A program made the position numbers and the translations under genes. A stretch of DNA of 5,540 nt, from positions 1 through 5,540 of the forward strand of contig JAGVCD010000146.1 of NCBI GenBank assembly GCA_020059425.1, in the 5' to 3' direction. The notes under the pieces were generated by a model. The model did no database searches and had not been told where the DNA came from. It worked only from the letters and a program-made list of their open reading frames with translations. The stretch is from Chamaesiphon sp. (lineage in GTDB: Bacteria; Cyanobacteriota; Cyanobacteriia; Cyanobacteriales; Chamaesiphonaceae). Positions 5,144 to 5,540 of this stretch are shown piece after piece (within the stretch, counting starts at the first letter, position 1; each line of letters begins with the position of its first letter).

Positions 5144-5540
5144 CTAAAAATTAATCACCGAAGCCCAGGCGATCGATATCCCTAAAATCGCACCCACAAT
5201 TACCTGTACAGGAGTATGTCCCAATAGCTCTTTGAGTCGCTGCTCATTAAAATGATGATCTTCCGAGAATAATTCATCCACCATCTGGTTCAAAATCTTG
5301 GCCTGTTTACCAGCAGCCTGTCTTACCCCAGCCGCATCGTACATCACAATAATTGCAAAGATGGTGGCGATCGCAAACTCCACACTATCCCAGCCTTTAA
5401 TCTGACCGACCCCAGCAGCTAAAGCTGTTACAAACGCCGAATGGGCGCTGGGCATTCCGCCGGTAGTGGTGAGTACCCGCAAGCTTAACTTGCGGTTCTT
5501 AATCAGATCAATCATCAGCTTTAAGCCCTGGGCAATACCG
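5144..5540 (-). CDS. Divergent PAP2 family (DUF212) membrane protein, partial at right edge
   Basis: The frame stays open to the right edge: before the internal Met at 5515 it reads GIAQGLKL, which is part of the conserved N-terminus of this family. The true start is therefore outside, probably about 20 codons away given a usual length near 150 aa. The signature GGMPSAHSAFVTALA (with the PSxH of acid phosphatases/PAP2), the conserved YDAAGVRQAAGKQA and LGHTPVQVIVGAILG are all present. Three or more hydrophobic segments (for example around IATIFAIIVMY and the C-terminal VIVGAILGISIAWA) place it in the membrane. PAP2 enzymes dephosphorylate lipid or other phosphates, but the divergent group lacks the full three-part catalytic motif and its activity is uncertain. 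Related to Bacillus YuiD by family. One complete HIP1 palindrome (5367-5374) lies within it. Confidence 0.93.
   Translation of the reverse strand, partial: GIAQGLKLMIDLIKNRKLSLRVLTTTGGMPSAHSAFVTALAAGVGQIKGWDSVEFAIATIFAIIVMYDAAGVRQAAGKQAKILNQMVDELFSEDHHFNEQRLKELLGHTPVQVIVGAILGISIAWASVINF

Overview
The window reads as chromosomal DNA from a cyanobacterium. The evidence is ten copies of CGATCG (the core of the HIP1 palindrome GCGATCGC, which is complete once), a QueF of the cyanobacterial type, a signal-peptide/solute-binding/DUF4912 protein, and a small helical 'phasin-like' protein of a kind common in cyanobacteria. The genus cannot be fixed from this sequence. I see no mobile elements, CRISPR arrays, tRNAs or phage genes.

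Left half, plus strand: the C-terminal half of the ribosome-assembly GTPase Era (1-474, open at the left edge) is followed by a 281-base AT-rich gap. The gap holds a TATAAT box, a possible leader hairpin and a small tandem duplication that carries the start codon. Next comes a large gene (756-3287, 843 aa) for a membrane-anchored protein. It has a signal peptide, a PstS-like periplasmic solute-binding domain, a Ser/Thr/Ala linker, one clear transmembrane helix with a basic stop, four Gly/Ala-rich segments separated by acidic linkers, and a C-terminal DUF4912 domain. A near-perfect intrinsic terminator (3308-3351) closes it and lies between the two convergent transcription units.

Right half, minus strand, in transcription order from the right edge: a divergent PAP2/DUF212 membrane protein (open at the right edge), a YciI-like small protein, the 4.5S RNA of the signal recognition particle, a phasin-like amphipathic protein, an unrecognised 144-aa protein with a helical N-terminus and a Cys/His cluster, and QueF (preQ0 reductase of queuosine synthesis). 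The last three coding genes are separated by about 40 bases each and may form one unit. The SRP RNA probably has its own promoter, abutting the yciI-like stop codon.

Functionally most of the window is housekeeping: ribosome maturation (Era), protein targeting (SRP RNA) and tRNA modification (QueF). The least explained items are the 843-aa solute-binding/glycine-repeat/DUF4912 protein and the 144-aa Cys/His protein.
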